From: Streptomyces sp. F001
GTDB taxonomy: Bacteria > Actinomycetota > Actinomycetes > Streptomycetales > Streptomycetaceae
Direction: 5' to 3'
Assembly (NCBI RefSeq): GCF_004187715.1
Contig: NZ_QZWF01000012.1
Location: forward strand, 25,097-89,096
DNA length: 64,000 nucleotides
Made by a program: the position numbers and the translations under genes. Positions within the stretch are counted from its first letter, which is position 1. Every line of letters starts with the position of its first letter. The notes beneath the pieces are model-generated. The model saw only the letters and a list, made by a program, of their open reading frames with translations, ran no database searches and was not told the DNA's origin. This document shows, piece after piece, positions 1-8,387 of this stretch.

Positions 1-67
1 CTACCTGGACTCGAACCAAGACTAACTGAACCAGAATCAGTCGTGCTGCCAATTACACCATAGGCCA
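1..67 (-). tRNA. tRNA-Gln(CTG), 3' end cut off by the window edge
   Basis: The reverse complement begins TGGCCTA and carries the loop TTCTGGT, giving anticodon CTG (Gln, codon CAG). The last five bases of the acceptor side and the discriminator lie left of base 1. It is base-for-base the mirror of the complete tRNA at 40654-40725, so the large inverted repeat still matches at the window edge. Confidence 0.9.
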
Positions 68-159
68 CTGGAACGCAAGCCCCTGAGGGGATCTTGTTCT
101 AGCTTTGCGCTGTCGGTTTCCGGCCTCTCGGCCCGCTCCCCGGCGGCGCAGGAAGAACA

Positions 160-891
160 TTACCTGAAGGTGGACGGGGCTCCAAAACGGCTTTCCGAGC
201 CGAGGATCGCGGGGAGTTCGGTGAGCGAGGCGATCCGGTGCGGTCCGGTGGAGGCGTCACCGCTGGTGTACGCGCCGCCACGGTCGATCCAGACCGACAG
301 CAGTCCGGCGTCGGCGGCGCCCCGCCCGTCGATCTCCGGGTGGTCTCCGACGTACGCGACGAGATGCGGCGGCAGGGTCAGCGCCTCGCACACCGCGAGG
401 AAGGCGCCGGCCTCGGGCTTGGAGACGCCGAGCTCGGCGGCGCACAGCACGGCCTCGAAGCGGTCGCGCACGCCCAGAACGCGCAGCTTGCGGTCCTGGA
501 CGTGCAGGCTGGAGTTGGAGAGCACCGCGTGCCGGTGGCTGGCGGCGAGGGCGTCCAGGGCGGGCAGTACGTCCGGGAAGAGGGCCCAGGCGGCCTCGTA
601 GTGCCCGAGGTACCGCTCGAACCAGGCCTCGGCCTCGGCGCCGCTGAGATCCTCGCCGAGAAACACCCGTACGCGGTCCCGCCGCTGCTCCTCGAAGGAC
701 ACCTCACCGGCGGCGAACCGCGCCCACTGCCGGTCCGTGACCTGCCGCCAGTGCGCGAGGGCCTGCTCGACGCTGTCGTACCCGTCGAGCAGGCCCTCGG
801 CCGCCAGGTGCGCGCCCATTCCGGCGCGGTCCGCGGTCGTGTAGTCGAAAAGCGTGTCGTCGACGTCCCAGACCACGGCCTGAATGCTCAT
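160..891 (-). CDS. HAD-superfamily hydrolase (phosphatase-like), 243 aa
   Basis: This is a soluble haloacid-dehalogenase-fold hydrolase, probably a phosphatase acting on a small phosphorylated metabolite; the substrate cannot be read from sequence. Motif I is WDVDDTLFD with nucleophile Asp9 and acid/base Asp11. Motif II is LSNSS around Ser125, motif III is Lys158 in GVSKPE, and motif IV is GDHPEIDG with Asp183 and Asp188. A cap of about 90 residues lies between motifs I and II, as in subfamily I enzymes. The ATG start leads straight into the first beta strand. It lies between tRNA-Gln and gltX on the same strand, 86 bp downstream of gltX. The right-arm copy at 39834-40561 is frame-broken. Confidence 0.9.
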   Translation of the reverse strand: MSIQAVVWDVDDTLFDYTTADRAGMGAHLAAEGLLDGYDSVEQALAHWRQVTDRQWARFAAGEVSFEEQRRDRVRVFLGEDLSGAEAEAWFERYLGHYEAAWALFPDVLPALDALAASHRHAVLSNSSLHVQDRKLRVLGVRDRFEAVLCAAELGVSKPEAGAFLAVCEALTLPPHLVAYVGDHPEIDGRGAADAGLLSVWIDRGGAYTSGDASTGPHRIASLTELPAILGSESRFGAPSTFR

Positions 892-977
892 GGTCCGACG
901 GTAACCCGGCGACCGCGGGTTCCGGGCGGGTACGGCGAAGGGGCGGCACCCGTTCCGGATGCCGCCCCTCGTGTGCG

Positions 978-2462
978 CTACGCCGTCAGCTTCGCCAGCG
1001 CCGCGTCGATACGGGCCAGCGTCTTCTCCTTGCCCAGGACCTCCAGGGACTCGAAGAGCGGCAGGCCGACCGTGCGGCCGGTGACGGCGACCCGGACCGG
1101 GGCCTGGGCCTTGCCGAGCTTGAGGCCGTGCGCCTCACCGGCGGCCAGGACGGCCTCCTTCAGGGACTCGGCGGAGTTCCAGTCGGCCGCGTCGAGCTTC
1201 TCGCGGGCGGTGCGCAGCAGGGCGTCGGAGCCCTCCTTCATCGCCTTGTTCCAGCTCGCCTCGTCGAAGACCGGCTCCGGCAGGAACAGGAAGTCGACGT
1301 TGTCGGTGATCTCGGAGAGGACCTTCAGACGGGTCTGTGCGTGCGGGGCGATGGCCTGCCACTTCACCTCGTCGAAGGCCTCCGGGGCCCATGGGGCGAA
1401 CGGGGCCTGGAGCCACGGGCGGCAGCGCTCTGTGAAGTCCTTCACATCGAGCAGGCGGATGTGGTCGCCGTTGATCGCCTCGCACTTCTTGAGGTCGAAG
1501 CGGGCCGGGTTGGGGTTCACGTCCGCGATGTCGAAGGCCGCGACCATCTCGTCCATGGTGAAGATGTCCTGGTCGGCCGAGAGCGACCAGCCGAGGAGCG
1601 AGAGGTAGTTGAGGAGGCCCTCGGGGAGGAAACCGCGCTCCCGGTAGAGGTTGAGCGACGACTGCGGGTCGCGCTTGGAGAGCTTCTTGTTGCCCTCACC
1701 CATCACGTACGGCAGGTGCCCGAACTCCGGGACACCCTTGGCGATGCCCAGCTCGATCAGCGCCTTGTACAGGGCGATCTGGCGCGGGGTGGAGGAGAGC
1801 AGGTCCTCGCCGCGCAGGATGTGCGTGATCTCCATCAGGGCGTCGTCGACCGGGTTCACGAGCGTGTAGAGGGGAGCGCCGTTCGCTCGGACGATCCCGT
1901 AGTCCGGGACGTTCTCCGGCGTGAACGTCAGCTCGCCGCGGACCAGGTCCGTGAAGGTGATCGTCTCGTCCGGCATGCGGAAGCGGACGATCGGGGTGCG
2001 GCCCTGCGCCTGGTACTCGGCGACCTGCTCGGCGGTGAGCTCGCGGCAGTGGCCGTCGTAGCCGGACGGCTTACCGGCCGCGCGGGCGGCCTCGCGGCGG
2101 GTGTCCAGCTCCTCCTGGGAGCAGTAGCAGTGGTAGGCGTGGCCGGCGTCCAGGAGCTTCTGGGCCACGTCCTTGTAGATGTCCATGCGCTGCGACTGGC
2201 GGTACGGGGCGTGCGGGCCGCCGATCTCCGGGCCCTCGTCCCAGTCGAAGCCGAGCCAGCGCATCGCGTCGAGCAGCTGCTCGTAGGACTCCTCGGAGTC
2301 GCGGGCCGCGTCGGTGTCCTCGATACGGAAGACCAGGGTGCCGCCGTGGTGCCGCGCGAACGCCCAGTTGAACAGGGCGGTGCGGACCAGGCCCACGTGG
2401 GGGTTACCGGTGGGCGACGGACAGAAACGTACGCGAACGGGGGAGCCGGGTGCGCTAGCCAC
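978..2462 (-). CDS. gltX: glutamyl-tRNA synthetase GltX (GTG start)
   Basis: This class I aminoacyl-tRNA synthetase charges tRNA-Glu with glutamate in the cytoplasm. The HIGH-type signature is PSPTGNPHVG at residues 15-24 and the KMSKS-type loop is KLSKR near residue 257; 494 residues is normal for bacterial GltX. I chose the GTG at 2462 rather than the TTG at 2471. It gives an N-terminus MASAPGSPVRVRF that runs directly into the catalytic fold, and it overlaps the FAH stop codon by only 8 bp, a translational-coupling arrangement. The tRNA-Glu genes it serves lie in the nearby cluster (40747-41104). A frame-broken second copy is at 38268-39747. Confidence 0.97.
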   Translation of the reverse strand: MASAPGSPVRVRFCPSPTGNPHVGLVRTALFNWAFARHHGGTLVFRIEDTDAARDSEESYEQLLDAMRWLGFDWDEGPEIGGPHAPYRQSQRMDIYKDVAQKLLDAGHAYHCYCSQEELDTRREAARAAGKPSGYDGHCRELTAEQVAEYQAQGRTPIVRFRMPDETITFTDLVRGELTFTPENVPDYGIVRANGAPLYTLVNPVDDALMEITHILRGEDLLSSTPRQIALYKALIELGIAKGVPEFGHLPYVMGEGNKKLSKRDPQSSLNLYRERGFLPEGLLNYLSLLGWSLSADQDIFTMDEMVAAFDIADVNPNPARFDLKKCEAINGDHIRLLDVKDFTERCRPWLQAPFAPWAPEAFDEVKWQAIAPHAQTRLKVLSEITDNVDFLFLPEPVFDEASWNKAMKEGSDALLRTAREKLDAADWNSAESLKEAVLAAGEAHGLKLGKAQAPVRVAVTGRTVGLPLFESLEVLGKEKTLARIDAALAKLTA

Positions 2463-3231
2463 GCTTGACAACCTTGTTGGTGAGAGTGCCGATGCCTTCG
2501 ATGCTGACGGAGACCTCGTCGCCGACAGCGAGGGGGCCGACCCCCGCGGGGGTGCCCGTGAGGATCACGTCGCCGGGGAGCAGCGTCATGGCCTCGGAGA
2601 TGTTGACGATCAGATCCTCGATCGGGTGGATCATCTCGCTGGTGCGGCCGAGCTGGCGTTGCTGTCCGTTGACGGTGAGCTGGATGGTGAGGTCCGACGG
2701 GTCGACGTCCGTCTCCACCCAGGGGCCGAGCGGGCAGGAGGTGTCGAAGCCCTTGGCCCTGGCCCACTGCTTCTCGCGCCTCTGCACGTCACGGGCGGTG
2801 ATGTCGTTGGCGCAGGTGTAGCCCAGGATCACGTCCTTGACGCGCTCGCGCGGGACCTCGCGGCACAGGCGGCCGATCACGACGGCCAGCTCGGCCTCGT
2901 GGTGGAGTTCCTCGGAGAAGGAGGGGTACTGGATCTCGTCGCCGGGGCCGATCACCGAGGTGGACGGTTTGAAGAAGGCGAACGGGGCGTCCGGGACCTC
3001 GTTGCCCAGCTCACGCGCGTGCTCGGCGTAGTTGCGGCCGAAGGCCACGACCTTGTTGGGGAGCACCGGCGGCAGCAGCCGGACCTTGCTCAGCGGGACC
3101 TTCGTACCGGAGAGCTCGAAGTCCGCGAACGGGATGCCCTTGATGATGTCGAGGACGAGCTCGTCCGGCTGGTCGCCCTCGACCGCGCCGAAGGCGACGT
3201 TCCCGTCGATGGAGAACCTGGCGATGCGCAC
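2455..3231 (-). CDS. fumarylacetoacetate hydrolase-family protein, 258 aa
   Basis: This is a single-domain FAH-fold enzyme. The family cleaves or isomerises C-C bonds in dioxo-acids (HHDD isomerase, acylpyruvase, oxaloacetate decarboxylase); the exact substrate is not predictable here. The metal-site signatures are visible: HHEAELAVVIG, then CANDITARDVQ, then GPWVETDVD, and near the C-terminus GTPAGVGPL. The GTG start gives MRIARFSIDG, the usual start of this subfamily. It overlaps gltX by 8 bp at its 3' end, so the two are one transcription unit. The copy at 37496-38275 has a 4-bp gain and a 1-bp loss. Confidence 0.92.
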   Translation of the reverse strand: MRIARFSIDGNVAFGAVEGDQPDELVLDIIKGIPFADFELSGTKVPLSKVRLLPPVLPNKVVAFGRNYAEHARELGNEVPDAPFAFFKPSTSVIGPGDEIQYPSFSEELHHEAELAVVIGRLCREVPRERVKDVILGYTCANDITARDVQRREKQWARAKGFDTSCPLGPWVETDVDPSDLTIQLTVNGQQRQLGRTSEMIHPIEDLIVNISEAMTLLPGDVILTGTPAGVGPLAVGDEVSVSIEGIGTLTNKVVKRG

Positions 3232-3344
3232 GGGATGCTTGGCCCCTTGACTGAGCTGGCTGAAGTCTGACGCTCCAGGCTATCTCGGCGGGGCCTGTCC
3301 GGTGGATCAGGCTGGAGGGGAAGGAACGGCAGCGTCTCGGCTTC

Positions 3345-3381
3345 ACAGGCCCCTCGCGCGTCACTGCGCAAGGGGGCCTGT
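3345..3381 (-). terminator. stem-loop between the 64-aa peptide gene and the FAH gene
   Basis: The arms ACAGGCCCCTCGCGC and GCGCAAGGGGGCCTGT pair around a GTCACT loop with one mismatch. It begins 12 bp beyond the stop of the small gene at 3393 and so probably ends its transcript. No strong T run follows, as is common in Streptomyces. The mirror copy is at 37346-37382. Confidence 0.65.
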
Positions 3382-3392
3382 GGAGTGCTTGC

Positions 3393-3587
3393 CTAGCCCT
3401 GCTCCGCCGCGGCAGCCCCGGCCGGGACGTCCATCAGGACCGTGCGGCGGGGGTTGGCGGTCTGGGTCGGGAGGTCGACGGAGTGCTCCGGGTGATCCGG
3501 GGTCTGCAGTTCGTCGGCGTCGTCGAGGTGCGCCAGCGTCGTGCGCCGCGGGTTGGCTATCGTGCGGAACATCATCGTCGTCTTCAC
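3393..3587 (-). CDS. small conserved-type protein, 64 aa, with two NPRRT motifs
   Basis: I do not recognise a function. The reading frame starts at GTG (MKTTMMF), and third positions are nearly all G or C in this frame, so it looks genuinely coded. The motif ANPRRTTL (residues 11-18) recurs as ANPRRTVL (44-51), separated by an acidic linker LDDADEL and a His/Pro stretch. There is no signal peptide, no Cys and no membrane segment. It lies between the conservon-1 control region and a terminator, on the strand opposite cvnA1, where S. coelicolor has a small gene in the same slot. It could be a peptide precursor or a small regulator; neither is shown. The mirror copy at 37142 keeps both motifs but loses frame at the last codons. 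Confidence 0.7.
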   Translation of the reverse strand: MKTTMMFRTIANPRRTTLAHLDDADELQTPDHPEHSVDLPTQTANPRRTVLMDVPAGAAAAEQG

Positions 3588-4166
3588 GGTTGTACTGAAC
3601 CCTGTCGTGTACGGGGCGCCGGAAGCGCCGGTTGGCAGAAGGTCTCCTCTTGTAAAGCGTCAGGCTAAACATCCGATTCCCAGCGGATGGCACGCAGCGC
3701 CCTGCGGCCGCGTGTGAGTTTGCTCACGATCTCGAGCTCAAACCGGTCAATTCAGGCTGGCAACTCATACCAATGAAACGGACATTGACCCCCTGAAGCC
3801 GACATTCCGCTCCTGATCATCGCGACTGGGACACCCCGCCCGCCTCGACGACTCGCTCAGAAATGTCCGCTATAAGGCGGAGGTCGCTCTACGTGTCGTG
3901 ACGCACCCCTCACGCGGTGTCACGGATGTCACAGCCTGACCAACTGGCCTTGTTGGAGATCCGGCACTGTGCTGGAATTCCACGGACCGCCGCAGGATCG
4001 AGCCGGTGCGCAGGGGGCGCGAAACAGCGCCGAGTGGCGGCAAGAAGGGGGAGTCCAGCGCCGGTCACTCACGACCATCCGGGTGCGCATTCAGGGCGCT
4101 CCCGATCGACGCCGACACCGTCCTTCCGTTCGCGGAGGGGCGCCTGGTCCAGAGGTTGCGACGCTA
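3588..4166. promoter_or_regulatory. divergent control region between the small gene and cvnA1
   Basis: This 579-bp stretch has no convincing gene. It is less GC-rich than its surroundings and must hold promoters for the leftward small gene and rightward cvn1. Visible elements are a TTGACC box at 3784-3789, a small dyad TCCGC/GCGGA around TATAAG near 3865-3880, and an inverted pair GGACATT/AATGTCC about 80 bp apart. An open frame reaches back from cvnA1 to 3969, but its composition is poor, so I treat it as non-coding leader. Confidence 0.45.
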
Positions 4167-7100
4167 GTGCAGGGACGTTTCAAGAGGGATGGCAGCGCTT
4201 CGGCGGAGCCGGAGCCGCACGGCGGGACCGACCGCGGTTCCTCGCCCCAGCACGCCCAGGGCCCGGGCCCGTCCGGTGACGGCGGTGCGCGCCCCGGCGC
4301 ATCGGCGCCTTCGGGCACTCCGGCGGCCGCTCCGGCGGTGAAGCCTCCGCAGGGATCGAGCGGCCCCGGGCCGCGCATAGCCCTGCGCAACTGGCGCATC
4401 TCCACCCGTCTGGTGTCGCTGCTCGCGCTGCCGGTGGTCGCGGCCACCTCGCTCGGCGCACTGCGTATCAACCAGTCCATGGACGACATCCAGCAGCTCG
4501 ACAACATGAAGCTGCTGACGGAAATGACCAAGCAGGCGACCGAACTGGCCGCCGCGCTCCAGGAGGAGCGCGACCAGTCCGCCGGCCCGCTGGCGCACGG
4601 CTCGACGGCCAGCACGACCACGGTCAAGGGCCTCCAGACCAAGACGGACCGGGCGCTGGAGAACTTCCTCGCCGCCTCCGAGGAGGTCGACTCCGCCAGC
4701 AAGGACGGCAACCTCCAGGGCGTCCGCGACAGCCTGGTCGGCCTCGCCCGCGATCTCAACGGCCTCAACGAGATCCGCAGCAACGCCTACGAGGCCGAGG
4801 ACAACTCCACGCAGACGGTGGAGGCCTACCACCGCCTCATCACGCACCTGCTCGACCTCTCGCAGGACATGGCGGAGGCGACCAGCAACCCCGACATGAT
4901 CCAGCGCACCCGCGCCCTGTCGGCGTTCTCCTCCGCCAAGGAGTACGCGTCGATCCAGCGCGCGGTCCTGGCGGCGGCGCTGCCCGCGAACACCAAGACG
5001 GCCGCCGACCTGTCCGAGAACGACCGGCTGTACGCAGAATCGGCGCTGGAAAGCCAGATATCCGAACTGCGCAGCTTCACCAGCATCTTCGGTGAAGGGG
5101 CCGAGGAGCTCCTCAAGCCCATCGACCGGGGCAACTCCGTCATCGAGGCCACCGACACCTACGCCGGCCGCGCGCTGCGGGAGAACGGCCTCGCCGGGTT
5201 GGAGAGGCGCTCCTACCGGGACTGGCTGGACGACAGCTCCACCAAGATCCAGCAGATGAAGAACATCGAGCGCAAGCTGCTCGAGGACATGGAGCAGCAG
5301 GCCCGCGAGCTGCGCAGCGAGTCGGAGCGCGAGGCGATCATCTCCGGTGCGCTGATCCTGCTCGTGCTCGGCGTCTCGCTGGTCGGCGCCTTCGTGGTGG
5401 CCCGGTCCATGATCCGCTCGCTGCGCCGCCTGGAGGACACCGCGACGAAGGTCGCCCAGGACCGGCTGCCCGAGCTGGTCAAGCAGCTGTCCGAGTCCGA
5501 CCCGCAGGACGTGGACACGTCCGTGGAGTCGGTCGGTGTGCACTCCCGCGACGAGATCGGCCGAGTGGCCGCGGCGTTCGACGACGTGCACCGCGAGGCG
5601 GTCCGCCTCGCCGCCGAGCAGGCCCTGCTGCGGGGCAACGTCAACGCGATGTTCACCAACCTCTCGCGTCGCTCCCAGGGCCTGATCCAGCGCCAGCTGT
5701 CGCTGATCTCCGAACTGGAGTCCCGGGAAGCGGACCCGGACCAGCTGGCCTCGCTGTTCAAGCTGGACCACCTCGCCACCCGTATGCGCCGTAACGGCGA
5801 GAACCTCCTCGTCCTCGCGGGTGAGGAGCCCGGCCGACGCTGGACCCGCCCGGTCCCGCTGGTCGACGTGCTCCGCGCCGCCGCGTCCGAGGTGGAGCAG
5901 TACGAGCGCATCGAGCTGGCCGCGGTGCCGACCACCCAGGTCGCCGGCCGCGTGGTCAACGACCTCGTGCACCTGCTCGCCGAGCTGCTGGAGAACGCCA
6001 CGTCGTTCTCCTCGCCGCAGACCAAGGTCAAGGTCACCGGTCACGCCCTGCCCGACGGCCGGGTGCTGATCGAGATCCACGACACCGGCATCGGCCTCTC
6101 GCCCGAGGACCTCGCCCAGATCAACGAGCGGCTCGCCTCGCCGCCCACCGTGGACGTCTCCGTCTCCCGGCGCATGGGTCTGTTCGTGGTCGGCCGGCTG
6201 TCGCAGCGGCACGGCATCCGGATCCAGCTGCGCCCGTCCGACTCCGGTGGTACGACCGCGCTGGTCATGCTGCCCGTCGACGTCGCCCAGGGCGGCAAGA
6301 AGCCGCAGGGCAAGCCCGGTCAGGGTGGCGCCGGTGGCCCGGCCGCGGCGCAGGCCGCCGCCGGTGTGGCCGCGGCCCGCCGTGACAACGGCGGTTCGCT
6401 GGGCGCCGGTGCGCCCGCCGCGGGTGCCCTCGGGGCCGGTGCGTCCGGTGGCGGTGGCCGGCTCGGTGCCGGCCAGGGGCCGCGGGCCGAGCTGCCGGGC
6501 CGGGACTCGGGCGGCCGTCCGGGGGCTCCGGGCGGTGCACGCGGACCGCAGATGCCCCAGGGCCGGCCCACCCCGGCGGGCATGGGCTCCCAGGCCTCCG
6601 GTGGCCCGCAGGGCCAGGACGGCCGCGGCAACGTGCCGCCGCAGCGCGGCGACGCGGGCGCGGGTACCGAGCGCAGCCGGCGTGGACGTCAGCCGCAGCT
6701 GCCGCCGCGCGGTGGCGCACGGGCCGAGCTGCCGGGCAGCAACCAGCAGTCCCGGCCGAGCTGGAGCGACGAGAACGCGCAGCCGCCGGTGCCGCGCGCC
6801 GCGCTGGACACCCCGCGCGGCCACGAGGAGCCGGACGTCTCGCAGACGGCCCGGATGCCCCGCGTGAACGACCGCCAGGGCCCCGGCGCCACCGCCGAGA
6901 TGCCGGCGGTTCCGCGGATCGACGACCGCCAGGGCTCCGGCGCCCCGAACGGCCAGCAGAACAGCGGCCAGTTCGTCCGCCCGGACGTCTTCGGCACGCA
7001 GAACGGGCCGAACAACTCGTCCACGACGGGGCAGTTCGCCGCACCTCAGGCGCACGACAACGGCTCCACCGGCCAGTACGCCGCTCCGCCGCAGTACGAC

Positions 7101-7853
7101 AACGGCTCCACCGGCCAGTTCCCGGCGCCCCAGGCGTACGGCAACGGCTCCACGGGACAGTTCCCGGTTCCTCAGGCTTACGACAACGGGGCTACCGGCC
7201 AGTTCTCCACGCCGGGCCACGACGGCTCCTCGACCGGGCAGCACACGCTGCCCGGCGGCCACCAGAACCCCTCGGGTCCGGGCCAGTACGAGCGGCCGCA
7301 AGGCGACTTCGGTGCCCAGCGGCCCCCGGCCCCGCAGCGTCCGCAGAGGCCCGCCCGCCCGGAGCCGGAGGCGCTGCCGCCGGCCTCGGGCCCCGGTGAC
7401 GGGCGTACGCCGCTGTACGACACGCTGGAGACCAACTGGTTCCACGGCCAGCAGGGTCAGCAGCCCGAGCCACAGCGCCGGCCCGACCGGCCGCAGGGCA
7501 ACGGCTCCGCACCGGCCCCGCGCCAGCCGCAGGCCTCCGCGGCCCCTCAGCGCCCCGCCGCCGCCTGGCGCAGCTCGCCGAACGACGATCTCGTCCGGCA
7601 GGCGGAACGCGTCCGGCAGCCGGCCGCGGGCGGTGTCACCACCTCCGGTCTGCCGCGCCGGGTGCCCCGGGCGAACCTCGTCCCGGGCACTGCTCAGCAG
7701 CAACCGCACCAGAGCGGTCCGCAGGTCTCGCGTGCGCCCCAGGACGTGCGCGGTCGGCTGACCAACCTCCGTCGGGGTATCGCACAGGGCCGTCAGGCCG
7801 GGTCCGGCCAGACGGGCAGCTTCCCGAGCCCCACTCACCAGCAGGAGCGTTAG
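4167..7853 (+). CDS. cvnA1: CvnA1, conservon sensor-kinase-like membrane protein, 1228 aa
   Basis: This is the first gene of conservon 1. The family is a membrane sensor with a histidine-kinase-like ATPase that assembles with CvnB, CvnC and CvnD into a complex likened to a G-protein-coupled receptor. Membrane helix 1 is at residues 82-99, an extracytoplasmic nitrate/nitrite-sensing-type helical domain spans about 100-385, and helix 2 is at 389-411, followed by HAMP. A dimerisation helix carries LDHLATRMRRN with His535, and the HATPase domain has N-box ELLENA (605-610) and G1 box DTGIGL (about 637-642). From about 712 onward it is a disordered Gly/Pro/Gln tail of over 500 residues ending in SGLPRRVPRANLV and DVRGRLTNLRRG. 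I chose GTG 4167 (MQGRFKRDG) after AGAGG rather than the upstream ATG at 3969. cvnB1 follows with no gap. Confidence 0.93.
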   Translation: MQGRFKRDGSASAEPEPHGGTDRGSSPQHAQGPGPSGDGGARPGASAPSGTPAAAPAVKPPQGSSGPGPRIALRNWRISTRLVSLLALPVVAATSLGALRINQSMDDIQQLDNMKLLTEMTKQATELAAALQEERDQSAGPLAHGSTASTTTVKGLQTKTDRALENFLAASEEVDSASKDGNLQGVRDSLVGLARDLNGLNEIRSNAYEAEDNSTQTVEAYHRLITHLLDLSQDMAEATSNPDMIQRTRALSAFSSAKEYASIQRAVLAAALPANTKTAADLSENDRLYAESALESQISELRSFTSIFGEGAEELLKPIDRGNSVIEATDTYAGRALRENGLAGLERRSYRDWLDDSSTKIQQMKNIERKLLEDMEQQARELRSESEREAIISGALILLVLGVSLVGAFVVARSMIRSLRRLEDTATKVAQDRLPELVKQLSESDPQDVDTSVESVGVHSRDEIGRVAAAFDDVHREAVRLAAEQALLRGNVNAMFTNLSRRSQGLIQRQLSLISELESREADPDQLASLFKLDHLATRMRRNGENLLVLAGEEPGRRWTRPVPLVDVLRAAASEVEQYERIELAAVPTTQVAGRVVNDLVHLLAELLENATSFSSPQTKVKVTGHALPDGRVLIEIHDTGIGLSPEDLAQINERLASPPTVDVSVSRRMGLFVVGRLSQRHGIRIQLRPSDSGGTTALVMLPVDVAQGGKKPQGKPGQGGAGGPAAAQAAAGVAAARRDNGGSLGAGAPAAGALGAGASGGGGRLGAGQGPRAELPGRDSGGRPGAPGGARGPQMPQGRPTPAGMGSQASGGPQGQDGRGNVPPQRGDAGAGTERSRRGRQPQLPPRGGARAELPGSNQQSRPSWSDENAQPPVPRAALDTPRGHEEPDVSQTARMPRVNDRQGPGATAEMPAVPRIDDRQGSGAPNGQQNSGQFVRPDVFGTQNGPNNSSTTGQFAAPQAHDNGSTGQYAAPPQYDNGSTGQFPAPQAYGNGSTGQFPVPQAYDNGATGQFSTPGHDGSSTGQHTLPGGHQNPSGPGQYERPQGDFGAQRPPAPQRPQRPARPEPEALPPASGPGDGRTPLYDTLETNWFHGQQGQQPEPQRRPDRPQGNGSAPAPRQPQASAAPQRPAAAWRSSPNDDLVRQAERVRQPAAGGVTTSGLPRRVPRANLVPGTAQQQPHQSGPQVSRAPQDVRGRLTNLRRGIAQGRQAGSGQTGSFPSPTHQQER
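7026..7235 (+). repeat. five tandem 42-bp units in the cvnA1 tail (TGQF repeats)
   Basis: Units begin at 7026, 7068, 7110, 7152 and 7194 and encode 14-residue blocks TGQFAAPQAHDNGS, TGQYAAPPQYDNGS, TGQFPAPQAYGNGS, TGQFPVPQAYDNGA and a degenerate TGQFSTPGHDGSS. They are in frame and lie in the disordered C-terminal part of CvnA1. Unit number could vary between strains by slippage. Confidence 0.9.
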
Positions 7854-8276
7854 TTGAGTCCGATGAGCCAGGCGGCACAGAACCTGAACTGGTTGATCAC
7901 CAACTTCGTGGACAACACCCCCGGGGTGTCCCACACCGTCGTCGTGTCCGCCGACGGTCTCCTCCTGGCGCTGTCGGAGGGCTTTCCGCGCGACCGGGCC
8001 GACCAGTTGGCGGCGGTCGCGTCGGGGCTCACCTCGCTGACGGCCGGGGCCTCCCGGATCTTCGAGGGGGGCGACGTGGCGCAGACCGTCGTGGAGATGG
8101 AGCGAGGTTTCCTTTTCCTCATGTCCATCTCGGACGGCTCGTCCCTGGCCGTTCTCGCGCACCCCGACTGCGACATCGGTCTCGTCGGCTACGAGATGGC
8201 GCTGCTGGTCGACCGCGCGGGCGCGGTGCTCACGCCCGACCTGCGCGCCGAACTGCAAGGAAGTCTGCTCCACTAG
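7854..8276 (+). CDS. cvnB1: CvnB1, roadblock/LC7-family protein, 140 aa
   Basis: This is the second conservon component. Roadblock/LC7 proteins regulate small GTPases, and in the conservon model CvnB docks on CvnA. The protein runs MSQAAQNLNWLITNFVDNTPGVSHTVVVSADGL and includes FPRDRADQLAAVASGL and GYEMALLVDRAG, typical of the family. The start is either TTG 7854, directly after the cvnA1 stop, or ATG 7863. The TTG matches the GTG used at the same place in cvnB2 and gives the same 140-residue length. A 111-bp gap precedes cvnC1. The right-arm copy at 32482-32903 lost one base. Confidence 0.93.
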   Translation: MSPMSQAAQNLNWLITNFVDNTPGVSHTVVVSADGLLLALSEGFPRDRADQLAAVASGLTSLTAGASRIFEGGDVAQTVVEMERGFLFLMSISDGSSLAVLAHPDCDIGLVGYEMALLVDRAGAVLTPDLRAELQGSLLH

Positions 8277-8387
8277 CGATCCCGGATCCACCCGTCTCAC
8301 CAAATCACCGTCCGGCCGCCACAATCCCCCCACCGGCCCCCGTCAGACGGCACGACTGACCAACTTGCTGTCCCGCCCGGAGGATTC

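Noticed and set aside
3969..4166. A longer CvnA1 start at the upstream ATG
   Set aside because: The added residues are low-complexity Arg/Gly/Gln with poor codon bias; the GTG at 4167 has an upstream AGAGG and gives the usual short N-terminus.
4164..8333. A 1389-aa frame antisense to cvnA1 and a 1275-aa frame antisense to cvnA2
   Set aside because: These are complement shadows of GC-rich genes with strong sense-strand domain evidence.
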